Below are positions 1 through 7,726 of a stretch of 20,514 nt of DNA, piece by piece; within the stretch, counting starts at the first letter, position 1, and every line of letters begins with the position of its first letter. The position numbers and the translations under genes were made by a program. The notes under the pieces are model-generated. The model made no database searches, had not been told where the DNA came from, and was given only the letters and a program-made list of their open reading frames with translations. The stretch is from an uncultured Collinsella sp. GTDB lineage: Bacteria > Actinomycetota > Coriobacteriia > Coriobacteriales > Coriobacteriaceae. The DNA is taken from assembly GCA_900542275.1 (NCBI GenBank), contig UQMW01000041.1, positions 1 through 20,514 on the forward strand, given 5' to 3'.

Positions 1-98
1 ATTGACCTTCTGGTCATGCCGCCGAAGTTGAAAGGCAGATTGCCGCTCTGGCGGGCTTGCAGCGTCGAGCCGTTACGCGGTTTGGTAAAACCGCGTAA
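1..98 (-). repeat. Structured 3'-flanking repeat, copy 1 (cut by window edge)
   Basis: Read on the minus strand, this follows the stop codon of the left-most YhgE gene. It begins with a 12-bp hairpin, GTTACGCGGTTT at 72-83 pairing with AAACCGCGTAAC at 88-99, loop 84-87. It then shares CTCGACGCTGCAA and GGCAATCTG in the same order and spacing with the stretch after htpG (5355-5500). A small apical hairpin GACC-TTCT-GGTC at 4-15 sits where copy 2 has GCGTAC-TTTG-GTACGC. The distal arm of its long stem should lie left of the window. No gene is seen here. Its function is unknown. Confidence 0.7.
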
Positions 99-2288
99 CT
101 AAATAAGCTTTGTTGACTCCAGCTTTTCGATAATCCAGTCGTTGGCTTTGATGACCGGGCGGCGGAAGACGACGCCCAGTGCCAGCGACGGAATCAGATA
201 GCTCGCCAGAATGCCCAGCTCAACCCAGTACTCCATATGGTAGGCGCCAGCCATGGCGGCATGCATGGCGTTGATGCCGTGAGTGAACGGCAGGAACGGA
301 TAGATCGCCTGGAACACAGGGCCGGTCATCTCGATGGGGAACGTACCGCCCGAACCGCCGACCTGCATAACCAACAGCACAACGGCGAGCGCCTTACCGA
401 TATCACCAAACGACACGGTGAGCGTGTAGACGATATTGGAGAACACGAGACTCGCGACCCAGCCGGCAAGTACAAACTGCAGCGGGTTGTCGCATTGGAT
501 GCCAAAGAACAGGATGTCACCCGCGCACACGAGTGTCGCCTGCAGCAGGGCCAGACCTCCAAAGAACAGGTAGCGGCCCAGGTAGATCTCGTGCAGGCGC
601 ACGGGGATCAGCTCGTTGATGAGCTCATCGTCAACCGAGACCTTCATCATGGCCGCCAGTACAATCGAGCCCACCCACAGCGACAGAATCGTGTAGAACG
701 GTGCCATGGCCGAACCGTAGTTGCGGATCGGATAGACCGGCTTGCGGTCGAGCGCGACGGGGCCGGAAAGCGACACGGCGAGGCCCTCAGGGTCGTTGCC
801 AATCATCGTCTTGATCGTGGCAAGGTCGTCCGACATCAGGGCGCCATCGAGCTCGTCCTTAAAGGCGCTGATCTTATCGGACGCTTCACCTAGCTGATCG
901 GAAGCCTTGTTGACCAGCTTGGCGGCCTTGGAGAGGCCCTTAGCCAACGAGCCGGATGCATCGGTGAGGCCGCTCACGGCACTATCCAGATTGCTCGAAA
1001 TATCGTTCAGCGAATCCAAAACGCCCGAGATGGTCTTCTTGAGCTCCTTTGCCTTGACCGAGAACGTGGAGTCGTAGTCGGACTTAGCGCCCGAGATGCC
1101 CGCCTTGGCATCGGCGATGGCCTGGTCGACCTCGGCACGCGTGCTGTTGACCTCTGCCATGCTGTCGGAAAGGGACTTTGCGGTTGCCCTCAGGTCGTTG
1201 GCATTGTTACGATACTCCGTCGCGATCCTGCCCAGCGATGTAGCCACAGACTTGAGGCTGTCCTGGAGCTTTTCGTCACTCACCTGATCGGCAAAGCTGC
1301 GGAGCTGGTCGGCCGTGTCGTCGATTTCCTTGGCGCGCGATTCGAGTTCCGACGCGGCTTCGTTGAGCTGGGTCACCGTAACGTTGACATGCTGGTTTGC
1401 GGCGTCGAAAGCCTTCGCGAGCTCGGCGGACACGTTGTCAAACGAGCCCGCACTTCCGTCAATCGCGGCGTTGATGGCGTCGTTGGCGGCCTTGAGTGCT
1501 TCCTTGGAATCACTAATGCCGCTCTCGGCGTGCTCCATCAACTGCTTGGTAGATTCATCGACCTTACCCGTCTGCTGGAGCATACCGCTCGCCGACGTCA
1601 ACGAATCGGAGGTCGAGCTCAAAATGCCCGCCAGCGAAGTCGCGTTGGCTTGAACGTCCTGCAGGTCCTCGACCGAATCGCCCAGTGTCGAGGACAGGTT
1701 GGCGATAAAGCTGCTGACCTGATCGGTGCTCATGTAATCGAGCAGGCTGGACACGGTCTTAAGGCCGATGGTCGTGATGGTCTTGGTAAAGGTCTCATTC
1801 ACCTGGCTCTGGACGGCGCTCGAACCCTTTTCGGTCACGATCTGGGCGATGGCGTTAGCCTTCTGGTTTTCGTAGAACTCGATGTCGGCGTGCTTCACGT
1901 TGGTCGAGAAAAGCGTCATCATGTCGGCGCTAAACGTCTTGGGGATAACGACGGCGGCATAGTATGTGCCCGACTTAACGCCCTCAATCGCCTTATCGCG
2001 GTCGTTGAGGACAACCCAGTCAAAGTTCTCGTTACCGCGCAGGGTCGCCGTCACGTTTTCGCCCACGTTGATCTCGACGGGAATCAGGTCGCTCTCGTAG
2101 CCCTCATCGGTGTTGACCACTGCAATCTTAAGGTTGCCGGTATTGCCGTACGGATCCCAGCTGCCGGCGATGTTAAACCACGCGTACAGGCACGGCACGA
2201 TAATGAGGCCCATCACGACGACCATGCCGATCACGGAGCGAGACACGTTTTGGACATCGCGCTTAAACAGGTGCAGGATGTTCTTCAT
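99..2288 (-). CDS. YhgE/Pip family membrane protein (short paralogue)
   Basis: Protein of 729 residues in the YhgE/Pip (phage infection protein) family, whose members resemble ABC-2 type export permeases. Residues about 19-42 form one membrane segment, followed by the family motif WDPYGNT (44-50) and a conserved extracytoplasmic domain to about 170. A long central region rich in Ala, Ser, Asp and Leu (about 180-490) looks like coiled coil. The C-terminal domain, from PVYPI at about 517, holds five or so membrane segments. The start codon follows directly on the TAA stop of the upstream paralogue, and its ribosome binding site AGGAGGTGAGG lies inside that gene, so the two are co-transcribed and probably translationally coupled. 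Substrate and exact role are unknown; relatives are linked to phage entry and to export of small proteins. The TAG stop is the first codon of a repeat element. Confidence 0.9.
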   Translation of the reverse strand: MKNILHLFKRDVQNVSRSVIGMVVVMGLIIVPCLYAWFNIAGSWDPYGNTGNLKIAVVNTDEGYESDLIPVEINVGENVTATLRGNENFDWVVLNDRDKAIEGVKSGTYYAAVVIPKTFSADMMTLFSTNVKHADIEFYENQKANAIAQIVTEKGSSAVQSQVNETFTKTITTIGLKTVSSLLDYMSTDQVSSFIANLSSTLGDSVEDLQDVQANATSLAGILSSTSDSLTSASGMLQQTGKVDESTKQLMEHAESGISDSKEALKAANDAINAAIDGSAGSFDNVSAELAKAFDAANQHVNVTVTQLNEAASELESRAKEIDDTADQLRSFADQVSDEKLQDSLKSVATSLGRIATEYRNNANDLRATAKSLSDSMAEVNSTRAEVDQAIADAKAGISGAKSDYDSTFSVKAKELKKTISGVLDSLNDISSNLDSAVSGLTDASGSLAKGLSKAAKLVNKASDQLGEASDKISAFKDELDGALMSDDLATIKTMIGNDPEGLAVSLSGPVALDRKPVYPIRNYGSAMAPFYTILSLWVGSIVLAAMMKVSVDDELINELIPVRLHEIYLGRYLFFGGLALLQATLVCAGDILFFGIQCDNPLQFVLAGWVASLVFSNIVYTLTVSFGDIGKALAVVLLVMQVGGSGGTFPIEMTGPVFQAIYPFLPFTHGINAMHAAMAGAYHMEYWVELGILASYLIPSLALGVVFRRPVIKANDWIIEKLESTKLI

Positions 2289-5069
2289 TTATGCCTCACC
2301 TCCTTTAGAGTGCTTGCCAAGCAGGGTGGTATCTCCATCATTTGTAGCTGTGCTGTCGCTGCCCTGAGATTTACGATGCGCACCAATATGCGGCAGACGG
2401 CTCGTGGGCTGTTCGCTGTCCTTGGTGCCCCGCTCGCTGGCGTTGAGACCAAACATGCGACGGGCGGCAGGGATGGCAGCCGTGTGCTCGCGCATCTCGC
2501 GGCGCAAGTCCTCGTCCGAAAGCGCCGAGATGCGCATCTGGGTGTTGAGGCTTGCACGGATGTACTCGATGTTGATGAGCCAGCCGCAGATGGCAATGAC
2601 CGAGATAATCCAGATAACGAGCAGGATGATCTTGCCGTTATTGTCGATATCGAGCACCGTCGAAAGCACAAAGAGCAGAACCTGCACGCCTACCACGGCG
2701 GCAAAACCGCCCTTGATGTAGTACGGGTAGCGATGCTCAAAGGCGACCGCATGATCGAGCAGTTCGCGACGGTACGAATCGGAATCGAGCATGACGCGCA
2801 TGGCCGTACGCAGCGAATAACGTTGGCGCGGCAGGTCGTTGGACTCGCAGATCATGAGGCCCGTCGTGGAAAGCTGCTTATCAAAGAGCAGATTGAGGTT
2901 GAGCAGCAACGGGCGCAGCTGCAGACCGATAAAGAGCGCGATGATAAGGAACACGCCCAGGATGCACAGGTTGAACAGGTAGTTGAACGAATACATGCCA
3001 CCGACGGTCTCGCGCAGCAGGTTGATGCCATAGGTGAAGGGCAGCAGCGGATGCAGCCATTGGAAGAAGCCGGGCATCATCTCGATGGGATACATGCCCG
3101 ACGAGCCGGGGATCTGCACAATGACGAGGATGACGCCAATGGCTTTACCGATATGCTTAAAGGTGGTGGACAGCGCATAGATGATATTGACGTAGGTGAA
3201 CGAGATAGCGATGCCGCCCAGCACAAAGAGCAGCGGATTGACGCACTGAACGCCAATGACCAGATCTCCCACCGTAACGATGATGGCCTGCAACGCACCC
3301 AGGATCACCAGCAGCAGCCAGCGGCCAAAGTAGCCCTGACGCGCCGTAAAGCTACCGATGCCCTCGCGGTCGACCTCGAGTTTATAGATAGCGATGAGCA
3401 CATAGCCGCCTACCCACAGCGCCAGATTGGTGTAGAAGGGCGCGATGCCCGAGCCAAAGCTCTTGACCGGATAGATTGACTTGGACGTCAGCTCAACCGG
3501 AGATGCCATGAAATCTGCCACGTCATTGACGTCGACGTCCATGAGGTCGGCTAACTCGCCCATAGACTCAGAGGTCTGCAGCGCCGCAATGGCATTGGCG
3601 GCGGTCACGAGCTTGTCCTGAACCTTGGCAAGGGAGGCGTCGGTTTGGGACAGCGTGGTCTTTGCCTGCTTGAGCGTGGCGTCGAGCTGCGCCAGCGTGC
3701 CGCGCGCGCTCGCTATCGTGGGGGTCATACCCGACACAATGCCGGTCAAATCGCCCGAAACGGCGGCAAAGGAGTCAAGCGCGCTCGAAGCCTTCGGAAG
3801 TGCGTTCTGACCCAGATCGGTCTGAGCCTGACCGAGGTTAGCCGTACCGGTCTGAATTGCCGCGTTGAGTGCGTTGCTCGCGTTCGAGATTGCCGTAGCG
3901 TCGTTTGCCATGGCGCTCGATTGTGCAGAAAGGCCATCCTTGATGCTCTGCAGCTTCTGGTTTTGCTCGCGAAGCGAATCGATGGTCGATACAATGCGCG
4001 CGTCAATTTCCTCGGAACCTGTCGACGTGTCATTAACGAGAATCTCCAAGTGCCCGATAACGGCCTTATTGTGATCGATCGTCGCCTGGAGAGACTCGAG
4101 CGAGTTGTCGATGCGGGTGGTCGTAGATGTGACCGTACCCGTTAGCTTGCCAATCGCAGCGTTCGCGGAGGCTGACGTCTTGGTGAGTGCAAGGCTACCT
4201 TCCGAGAGTGCCTTGGAGAGCGAGGTGATAGAGTTGCCCGCCGTGGCGCGAGCCTCGCCCAGCAGGTCGTTGCCCTGGGAGATTGCCTGCGTCAGCGACG
4301 GTGCCTGACCTTGCAAGCCGGCAAGCGCCGCATCAGCCGAGGCGATAGCGCCACTCGTCTTATCGATGGCGGCATTCATATCGCCAATCGAATCGCGCAC
4401 CTCACCCAAGGTGTCGGATGCCTCGGACACCGAACTTGTCAGCGAGTCCTGAGTCTGGGTTGCCTTGTCTTTAAGATCGATGCCAGCATCTTTGGCAATG
4501 CCCGCGACGGTCTCGCCCACCGTGGAGACAAACTCCGAGTTGATCTGCTCCTCGATGGTGTTGGCACCGGTATCGGTGACCTTGGGCGCAATGGCGCTCT
4601 TCTTCTCATTGACGTAATAGGTGAGCTTCGGCTGATGGTAATTGCCATCGAGCATCGAGACAAGATTGTCGGAGAAGTTCTTGGGGATTACGATCGCCGC
4701 GTAGTATTCCCCGCTCTCGACGCCCTCTTTGGCATCGGCAGCCGAGTCGACGAAGGTCCAGCCCAGCTGATCGTTTTCCTTGAGCTGGTCGACCACCTTA
4801 TCGCCTGCATTGAGCTCGCCCACCAAGTCATTCTGGGTGCCCTGATCGTTGTTGGCGATGGCGATTTTAATGCCCTGGGTATTTCCGTACGGATCCCAGT
4901 TGGCAACGATGTTGTACCAGGCATACAGCGAGGGAATGACGCACACGCCCAAGGTAACCACCAGGGCGACGGGGTTCATAAGCAGTCGCTTAATGTCGCG
5001 CTTAAATATCGCAAAGGAGACCTTTGCGTTGGATAGTTTGCTGCCGAGACTCACGCTTGGACCATCCAT
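2289..5069 (-). CDS. YhgE/Pip family membrane protein with C-terminal extension
   Basis: Protein of 926 residues, paralogue of the next gene downstream. N-terminal membrane segment at about 33-54, then WDPYGNTQ at 58-65, a conserved domain to about 190, a long Ala/Ser/Thr/Leu-rich coiled-coil-like region (200-500), and the conserved multi-membrane domain from SIYPVKSFG (531) to about 720. The paralogue ends there. This protein continues for about 200 residues: a soluble stretch, two further membrane helices (about 787-806 and 814-834), and a charged tail that looks disordered. The family usually ends after the multi-membrane domain, so the extension is unusual. The ATG chosen at 5069 has only a weak upstream ACAGG; a GTG fifteen bases further in is a possible alternative. 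An inverted repeat at 5101-5142 lies in the promoter region. Confidence 0.88.
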   Translation of the reverse strand: MDGPSVSLGSKLSNAKVSFAIFKRDIKRLLMNPVALVVTLGVCVIPSLYAWYNIVANWDPYGNTQGIKIAIANNDQGTQNDLVGELNAGDKVVDQLKENDQLGWTFVDSAADAKEGVESGEYYAAIVIPKNFSDNLVSMLDGNYHQPKLTYYVNEKKSAIAPKVTDTGANTIEEQINSEFVSTVGETVAGIAKDAGIDLKDKATQTQDSLTSSVSEASDTLGEVRDSIGDMNAAIDKTSGAIASADAALAGLQGQAPSLTQAISQGNDLLGEARATAGNSITSLSKALSEGSLALTKTSASANAAIGKLTGTVTSTTTRIDNSLESLQATIDHNKAVIGHLEILVNDTSTGSEEIDARIVSTIDSLREQNQKLQSIKDGLSAQSSAMANDATAISNASNALNAAIQTGTANLGQAQTDLGQNALPKASSALDSFAAVSGDLTGIVSGMTPTIASARGTLAQLDATLKQAKTTLSQTDASLAKVQDKLVTAANAIAALQTSESMGELADLMDVDVNDVADFMASPVELTSKSIYPVKSFGSGIAPFYTNLALWVGGYVLIAIYKLEVDREGIGSFTARQGYFGRWLLLVILGALQAIIVTVGDLVIGVQCVNPLLFVLGGIAISFTYVNIIYALSTTFKHIGKAIGVILVIVQIPGSSGMYPIEMMPGFFQWLHPLLPFTYGINLLRETVGGMYSFNYLFNLCILGVFLIIALFIGLQLRPLLLNLNLLFDKQLSTTGLMICESNDLPRQRYSLRTAMRVMLDSDSYRRELLDHAVAFEHRYPYYIKGGFAAVVGVQVLLFVLSTVLDIDNNGKIILLVIWIISVIAICGWLINIEYIRASLNTQMRISALSDEDLRREMREHTAAIPAARRMFGLNASERGTKDSEQPTSRLPHIGAHRKSQGSDSTATNDGDTTLLGKHSKGGEA

Positions 5070-5100
5070 CCTGTCGTTGAATCAAATCGTACTATCAAAA

Positions 5101-5142
5101 ACCATTGTACGTAGGCGCTTTAGCGTCTCGAAGCACAATGGT
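5101..5142. promoter_or_regulatory. Inverted repeat / possible operator upstream of the YhgE pair
   Basis: ACCATTGT at 5101-5108 and ACAATGGT at 5135-5142 are perfect inverted copies, 26 bases apart, with a small CGCT-TT-AGCG palindrome between them. On the minus strand, TACAAT (5 of 6 to a -10 box) overlaps the arm nearer the gene, about 35 bases from the start codon. No good -35 is seen. The arrangement suits a repressor site over a promoter, but the regulator is unknown. Confidence 0.35.
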
Positions 5143-5255
5143 ATTGAGTTTTGCGGGTAGCAATATACTACGAAGATTAGTTAACGTACAGTTGTACAGT
5201 ATCTCAAATTTCAGCAGGTCACAAAACCACAACCCGCACAAATTAGCAATCCGAA

Positions 5256-5311
5256 TAGTCATCGGGGACGTTCTTAAATGACTAGTCAAACAAGAACGTC
5301 CCCGATGACTA
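5256..5311. repeat. REP-like perfect 20-bp inverted repeat
   Basis: Bases 5256-5275 and 5292-5311 are perfect inverted copies. Their core reads GGGGACGTTCTT on one side and AAGAACGTCCCC on the other. The 16-base loop holds its own palindrome, TGACTAGTCA (5279-5288). No run of T follows on either strand, so it is not a standard terminator. Palindromes with a GGGGACG core are typical of REP sequences mobilised by REP-associated tyrosine transposases (IS200/Y1 family); that link is inference, as no such transposase is in the window. Confidence 0.7.
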
Positions 5312-5354
5312 CTTAGGGCCACGAAAGCGTCGCAGGTTGAGCATAAGTCAGCGA

Positions 5355-5452
5355 AAACGCCCCTGAGCGAGCAAGGTGACGTGAAAGAGGAGGGAAGCGT
5401 ACTTTGGTACGCGGCCGACGATTGAACGTCAGATTGCCGCTTAGGGGCGTTT
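5355..5452. repeat. Structured 3'-flanking repeat, copy 2: nested long hairpin
   Basis: A 98-base region folds as nested stems: 5355-5369 with 5438-5452 (15 pairs, one G-T), 5377-5382 with 5426-5431 (TGACGT/ACGTCA), and an apical GCGTAC-TTTG-GTACGC at 5397-5412. Its 3' half matches the left window edge, including CAGATTGCCGCT and TTGCAGCGTCGAG. With the hairpin at 5463-5495 it forms a composite element that follows two different genes. No open reading frame of note lies in it. Function unknown: RNA processing or termination, a nucleoid site, or a mobile repeat are all possible. Confidence 0.65.
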
Positions 5453-5462
5453 GCAGCGTCGA

Positions 5463-5495
5463 GTAGTTACGCGGTTCGTAGAACCGCGTAACTAC
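5463..5495 (-). terminator. Perfect 15-bp hairpin after htpG stop
   Basis: GTAGTTACGCGGTTC at 5463-5477 pairs perfectly with 5481-5495 around a GTA loop, five bases after the htpG stop codon. No U-tract follows on the minus strand, so it is either a non-canonical terminator or an mRNA-stabilising 3' hairpin. The same hairpin (GTTACGCGG core) abuts the stop of the left-most gene. Confidence 0.5.
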
Positions 5496-5499
5496 CAAA

Positions 5500-7524
5500 C
5501 TACATAAGCTCGCAGACAGCTGCTGCGAAGGCAACGGGGTCCTCGGGGAGGATGCCCTCGACCAGCAGGGCCTGATCGTAGAGCAAGCCGGAGTACTGCT
5601 TGATCTTATCGGCGTCGCCTGCCTTCTGGGCAGCGACAAGCTTGTCAAAGACCGGGTGCTTGGCGTTGAGCTCGAGCACGCGCTGGCTCTTGGGCATGCC
5701 GTTGGGCGCGCCCTCGGGCCCCTTCTGGAGCACCTTCTCCATCTCGAGCGAAAGCGGACCCTCGGTGGTGATGCAAGCGGGGGCATCGGTCAGGCGCGCG
5801 GAGACGGCAACTTTCTCGACCTTGTCACCGAGCGCCTCCTTCATAGCGCTAAAGAGGTCCTCGTTTTCCTTGGTGGCGTCCTCGGCCTCCTTCTTCTCGT
5901 CCTCGGTCGCCAGATCAAGATCGCCAGTCGCGACGTTCTTGAGCTCCAGGTGACGATCCTCGACCTCGGGCTCGGCACCGTCGGCAACGGCCTTCTCGGC
6001 AGCCTCGCGGGCGGCGTCGTCTTCGTAGATCTTAGGCATATCGGCGGCAACGTACTCACGCATAGCCTGGAACGTAAACTCATCCACATCCTGCGTCAGC
6101 AACAGCACGTCATAGCCGCGCTCGAGCACGCCCTTTACCACGGGCATCTTGGCCAAGCGCTCACGCGAGTCGCCGGCGGCGTAGTAGATGGCCTTCTGAT
6201 CCTCGGGCATGCCCTTGGCATACTCGGCCAGGGTAATCATCTTCTGCTCCTTGGCAGACCAGAACAGTAGCAGGTCGGCGAGCTCATCGGCCTTCATGCC
6301 ATAGCTCGAGTAGATGCCGTACTTAAGGCCGCGGCCAAAGTTCTCAAAGAACTTCTCGTAGGCCTCGCGGTCGTTGTCGCGCATGTCCTCAAGATCGGCA
6401 GTGATCTTCTTCTCGACACGCTTGGCAATGGCCTTGAGCTGACGGTTCTGTTGCAGCGTCTCACGCGAAATATTGAGCGTCACGTCGGCAGAGTCCACGA
6501 CACCGCGCACAAAGTTGTAGTAGTCGGGCAGCAAGTCGTCGCACTTCTCCATAATCAGCACGTTGGAACTGTAGAGCGCCAGGCCCTTCTCGTAGTCCTT
6601 GCTGTACAGGTCGAACGGGGCGCGACCCGGCACAAACAGCAGCGCATCGTACTCAAGCGTACCCTCGGCATGGAAGCTGATAGTGCGCGCGGGATCGTCA
6701 AAGTCGTGGAACGTGGACTTGTAGAACTCGTTGTAATCCTTCTGCTCAACGTCGGAGCTGCGCTTTTTCCAAATCGGCGTCATGGAGTTGATGGTCTCGA
6801 GCTCCTGGTAGTCCTCGTACTCGGGCTTGTAGTCGTCGCCGGCGTCCTCGGGCTTGGGTTTCTGGCGGCTCTTGCTCACCATCATCTGAATCGGGTAGCG
6901 CACATAGTTGCTGTACTGCTGAATCAGGCTCTTGAGGCCCCACTCGGTCAGGAAGCGATCGTAGGTCTCGGCCTCGCCGTCGGCGTCGAGCTTCTCGTTC
7001 TCGCGCAGCGTCAGGATGACATCGGTGCCGTGCTCGGCGCGCTCGCCGTCTTCGATGGTGTAACCCTCAAGACCATCAGACTCCCACACGTGAGCGGCGT
7101 CCTCGCCATAGGCGCGGCTGACAACCTTTACGTGGCTGGCAACCATAAAGGCAGAGTAGAAGCCCACGCCAAACTGACCGATGATGTCGACATCGGAACC
7201 CTGCTGCTCGGCGTTCTCAGTCTTAAACTCCTCGGAGCCGGAATGGGCGATGGTGCCCAGATTGCGCTCGAGCTCCTCGGCGGTCATGCCGATACCGTTA
7301 TCCGAAATGGTGATGGTACGGGCATCTTTATCAAAGGAAACACGGATGGCCAGGTCGCCCTGGTCGAGCTTGACACTCGGATCCTGCAGGCTCTTAAAGT
7401 TGAGCTTGTCGACGGCATCGCTCGCGTTGGAGATAAGCTCGCGCAGGAAGATTTCCTTATTGGTGTAGATGGAGTTGATCATGAGGTCGAGCAGTTTTTT
7501 GCTCTCGGTCTTAAATTGACGCAT
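5500..7524 (-). CDS. htpG: Chaperone protein HtpG (bacterial Hsp90)
   Basis: ATP-dependent cytosolic chaperone of the Hsp90 family, 674 residues (Escherichia coli HtpG has 624). The N-terminal GHKL ATP-binding domain shows LISNASDAVDKL, DNGIGMT and GQFGVGFYSAFMV, the classic Hsp90 signature motifs. The middle domain follows, with the FFENFGRGLKYG segment, then the C-terminal dimerisation domain. The extra length is partly an acidic, Glu-rich stretch at roughly 510-580, between middle and C-terminal parts, as in some other Gram-positive HtpG proteins. Start ATG is preceded by AAAGGA six bases upstream. It appears to be a single-gene unit: a leader hairpin lies upstream and a 15-bp hairpin downstream. 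No CIRCE (GAGTGC-type) or HAIR repeat was found upstream, so its heat regulation is not evident from sequence. Confidence 0.97.
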   Translation of the reverse strand: MRQFKTESKKLLDLMINSIYTNKEIFLRELISNASDAVDKLNFKSLQDPSVKLDQGDLAIRVSFDKDARTITISDNGIGMTAEELERNLGTIAHSGSEEFKTENAEQQGSDVDIIGQFGVGFYSAFMVASHVKVVSRAYGEDAAHVWESDGLEGYTIEDGERAEHGTDVILTLRENEKLDADGEAETYDRFLTEWGLKSLIQQYSNYVRYPIQMMVSKSRQKPKPEDAGDDYKPEYEDYQELETINSMTPIWKKRSSDVEQKDYNEFYKSTFHDFDDPARTISFHAEGTLEYDALLFVPGRAPFDLYSKDYEKGLALYSSNVLIMEKCDDLLPDYYNFVRGVVDSADVTLNISRETLQQNRQLKAIAKRVEKKITADLEDMRDNDREAYEKFFENFGRGLKYGIYSSYGMKADELADLLLFWSAKEQKMITLAEYAKGMPEDQKAIYYAAGDSRERLAKMPVVKGVLERGYDVLLLTQDVDEFTFQAMREYVAADMPKIYEDDAAREAAEKAVADGAEPEVEDRHLELKNVATGDLDLATEDEKKEAEDATKENEDLFSAMKEALGDKVEKVAVSARLTDAPACITTEGPLSLEMEKVLQKGPEGAPNGMPKSQRVLELNAKHPVFDKLVAAQKAGDADKIKQYSGLLYDQALLVEGILPEDPVAFAAAVCELM

Positions 7525-7554
7525 GTGCAGTCCTTTCGCGCTACCCCCGTCCGC

Positions 7555-7580
7555 AAAAACGGCCCGGTTGCCCGAGCCGC
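7555..7580 (-). terminator. Terminator-like hairpin in the htpG leader
   Basis: On the minus strand an 8-bp stem (7579-7572 with 7567-7560, one G-U pair) closes a GCAA tetraloop and is followed by five T (7559-7555). This is the form of an intrinsic terminator, yet it lies only about 30 bases before the htpG start codon. Either it ends transcription from the acetyltransferase gene and htpG has a very short promoter region, or it is an attenuator in the htpG leader. Confidence 0.6.
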
Positions 7581-7599
7581 ATTGCAGACCTGCTATGTT

Positions 7600-7665
7600 C
7601 AGACTTAGATTTTATAACCCATTAGCGCGCATATATACATACGGAATCGAAAAACTGTATGTCCA
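7600..7665 (-). promoter_or_regulatory. htpG: AT-rich candidate htpG promoter region
   Basis: This is the only clearly AT-rich stretch upstream of htpG. It contains TATAAA at 7616-7611 and a TATATAT run further upstream on the minus strand. No convincing -35 box sits at the right distance from either. A 5-bp inverted repeat (CATAC/GTATG) flanks 7640-7660. If TATAAA is used, the transcript would include the hairpin at 7555-7580. Confidence 0.3.
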
Positions 7666-7688
7666 AACGCTCTGATGCACCAATTGCC

Positions 7689-7726
7689 AAGGAGTGTCCC
7701 CGACTGCCGGCAGGAAAGGAACGTCC
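7689..7726. repeat. Degenerate REP-like sequence next to the acetyltransferase stop
   Basis: Two direct copies of a related motif, AAGGAGTGTCCCC and AAGGAACGTCCC, flank a 10-bp palindrome CTGCCGGCAG (7704-7713). The first resembles AAGAACGTCCCCGA from the inverted repeat at 5292-5305. The repeat begins directly at the TAG stop of the acetyltransferase gene. It is probably an eroded member of the same REP-like family. Confidence 0.45.

Noticed and set aside
1389..3479. A 696-codon open frame on the plus strand across both YhgE genes
   Set aside because: It is antisense to two clear coding genes. The composition is typical of mirror frames in GC-rich DNA (rich in His, Arg, Asp, Gly), and it crosses the junction between the two genes.
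6451..7608. A 385-codon open frame on the plus strand opposite htpG
   Set aside because: Mirror frame of htpG; Val/Leu/Gly-rich with no plausible start signal or domain.
7525..7680. CIRCE or HAIR heat-shock operators before htpG
   Set aside because: Neither the CIRCE arms (TTAGCACTC/GAGTGCTAA) nor the HspR repeat (CTTGAGT/ACTCAAG) is present on either strand.
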